This document shows positions 22,577 to 22,584 of a stretch of 22,584 nucleotides of DNA, piece after piece. Every line of letters begins with the position of its first letter. Positions within the stretch are counted from its first letter, which is position 1. The notes under the pieces were generated by a model. It searched no databases. It saw only the letters and a program-made list of their open reading frames with translations, and was not told the origin of the DNA. The DNA is from UBA9732 sp963615565 (lineage in GTDB: Bacteria > Spirochaetota > Spirochaetia > Sphaerochaetales > Sphaerochaetaceae). The stretch lies in assembly GCA_963615565.1 (NCBI GenBank), contig CAVEGR010000127.1, forward strand, positions 1 through 22,584, read 5' to 3'. A program made the translations under genes and the position numbers.

Positions 22577-22584
22577 CGGCCTGT

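Noticed and set aside
22560..22584. Similarity of GCAAAGCCGGCCT to the 3' half of a c-di-GMP-I riboswitch core
   Set aside because: The matching 5' segment and the GNRA hairpin of that riboswitch are absent upstream, and the downstream part is outside the window.

Overview
The window looks like a chromosomal piece of an anaerobic, AT-rich, two-membraned bacterium, most likely a Treponema-like spirochaete, probably from a metagenome assembly (a run of ten Ns lies inside one gene). The host assignment is inference. It rests on the non-lipoprotein signal peptide of the solute-binding protein (ending ...SFIFA-QSS), which implies a periplasm, on the Lpl/Ytc-type sugar importer, on the oxygen-sensitive radical-SAM sulfatase maturase, and on base composition.

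Layout. Bases 1-127 hold the tail of an unrecognised gene. Bases 130-444 form a dense regulatory region with two paired palindromes and at least five TGACGAGAT boxes, in front of an AlbA_2/ATPase/winged-helix regulator (445-1782) whose codons are richer in G and C than those of its neighbours. The N-terminal stub of a flavodoxin gene follows at once (1814-1927). This segment looks like imported, partly eroded DNA. Then come a BrnQ branched-chain amino acid carrier (minus strand, interrupted by the Ns), an FGGY sugar kinase (+), CutC (-), and a three-gene sugar import operon of two permeases and a binding protein (+), with no ATPase gene. A Cys-type sulfatase follows (+), then a thioredoxin-like lipoprotein (-), a membrane-tethered AraC-type sensor/regulator (+), an M81/MlrC-like hydrolase (-), an anaerobic sulfatase-maturating enzyme (+) and a GH29 alpha-L-fucosidase (-). 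The right end carries ordinary genes: mscL (-), an iron-dependent alcohol dehydrogenase (+), a nucleotidyltransferase (-), a cation diffusion facilitator with a manganese-type metal site (-) and tRNA-Arg(CCG) (+) with a strong terminator.

How it works together (inference). From about 3.5 to 18.3 kb the genes read as a locus for taking up a sulfated, fucose-containing oligosaccharide intact and dismantling it in the cytoplasm. The binding protein and permeases import it. The sulfatase and fucosidase have no signal peptides. The maturase would activate Cys54 of the sulfatase, the AraC protein would sense the ligand outside the membrane, and the FGGY kinase would phosphorylate a released ketose. 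No fucose isomerase, aldolase or transporter ATPase is present, so the pathway needs genes elsewhere.

Beyond the genes, four patterns stand out: a dyad-like set of operator boxes around the AlbA_2 gene promoter; four helically phased 11-bp repeats upstream of the fucosidase promoter; several genes with no Shine-Dalgarno sequence and a -10 hexamer 6-8 bases before ATG (candidate leaderless mRNAs); and a dispersed intergenic palindrome, GAGGTTTTTGCAAAAACCTC, and its decayed relatives, at gene ends and between divergent genes.
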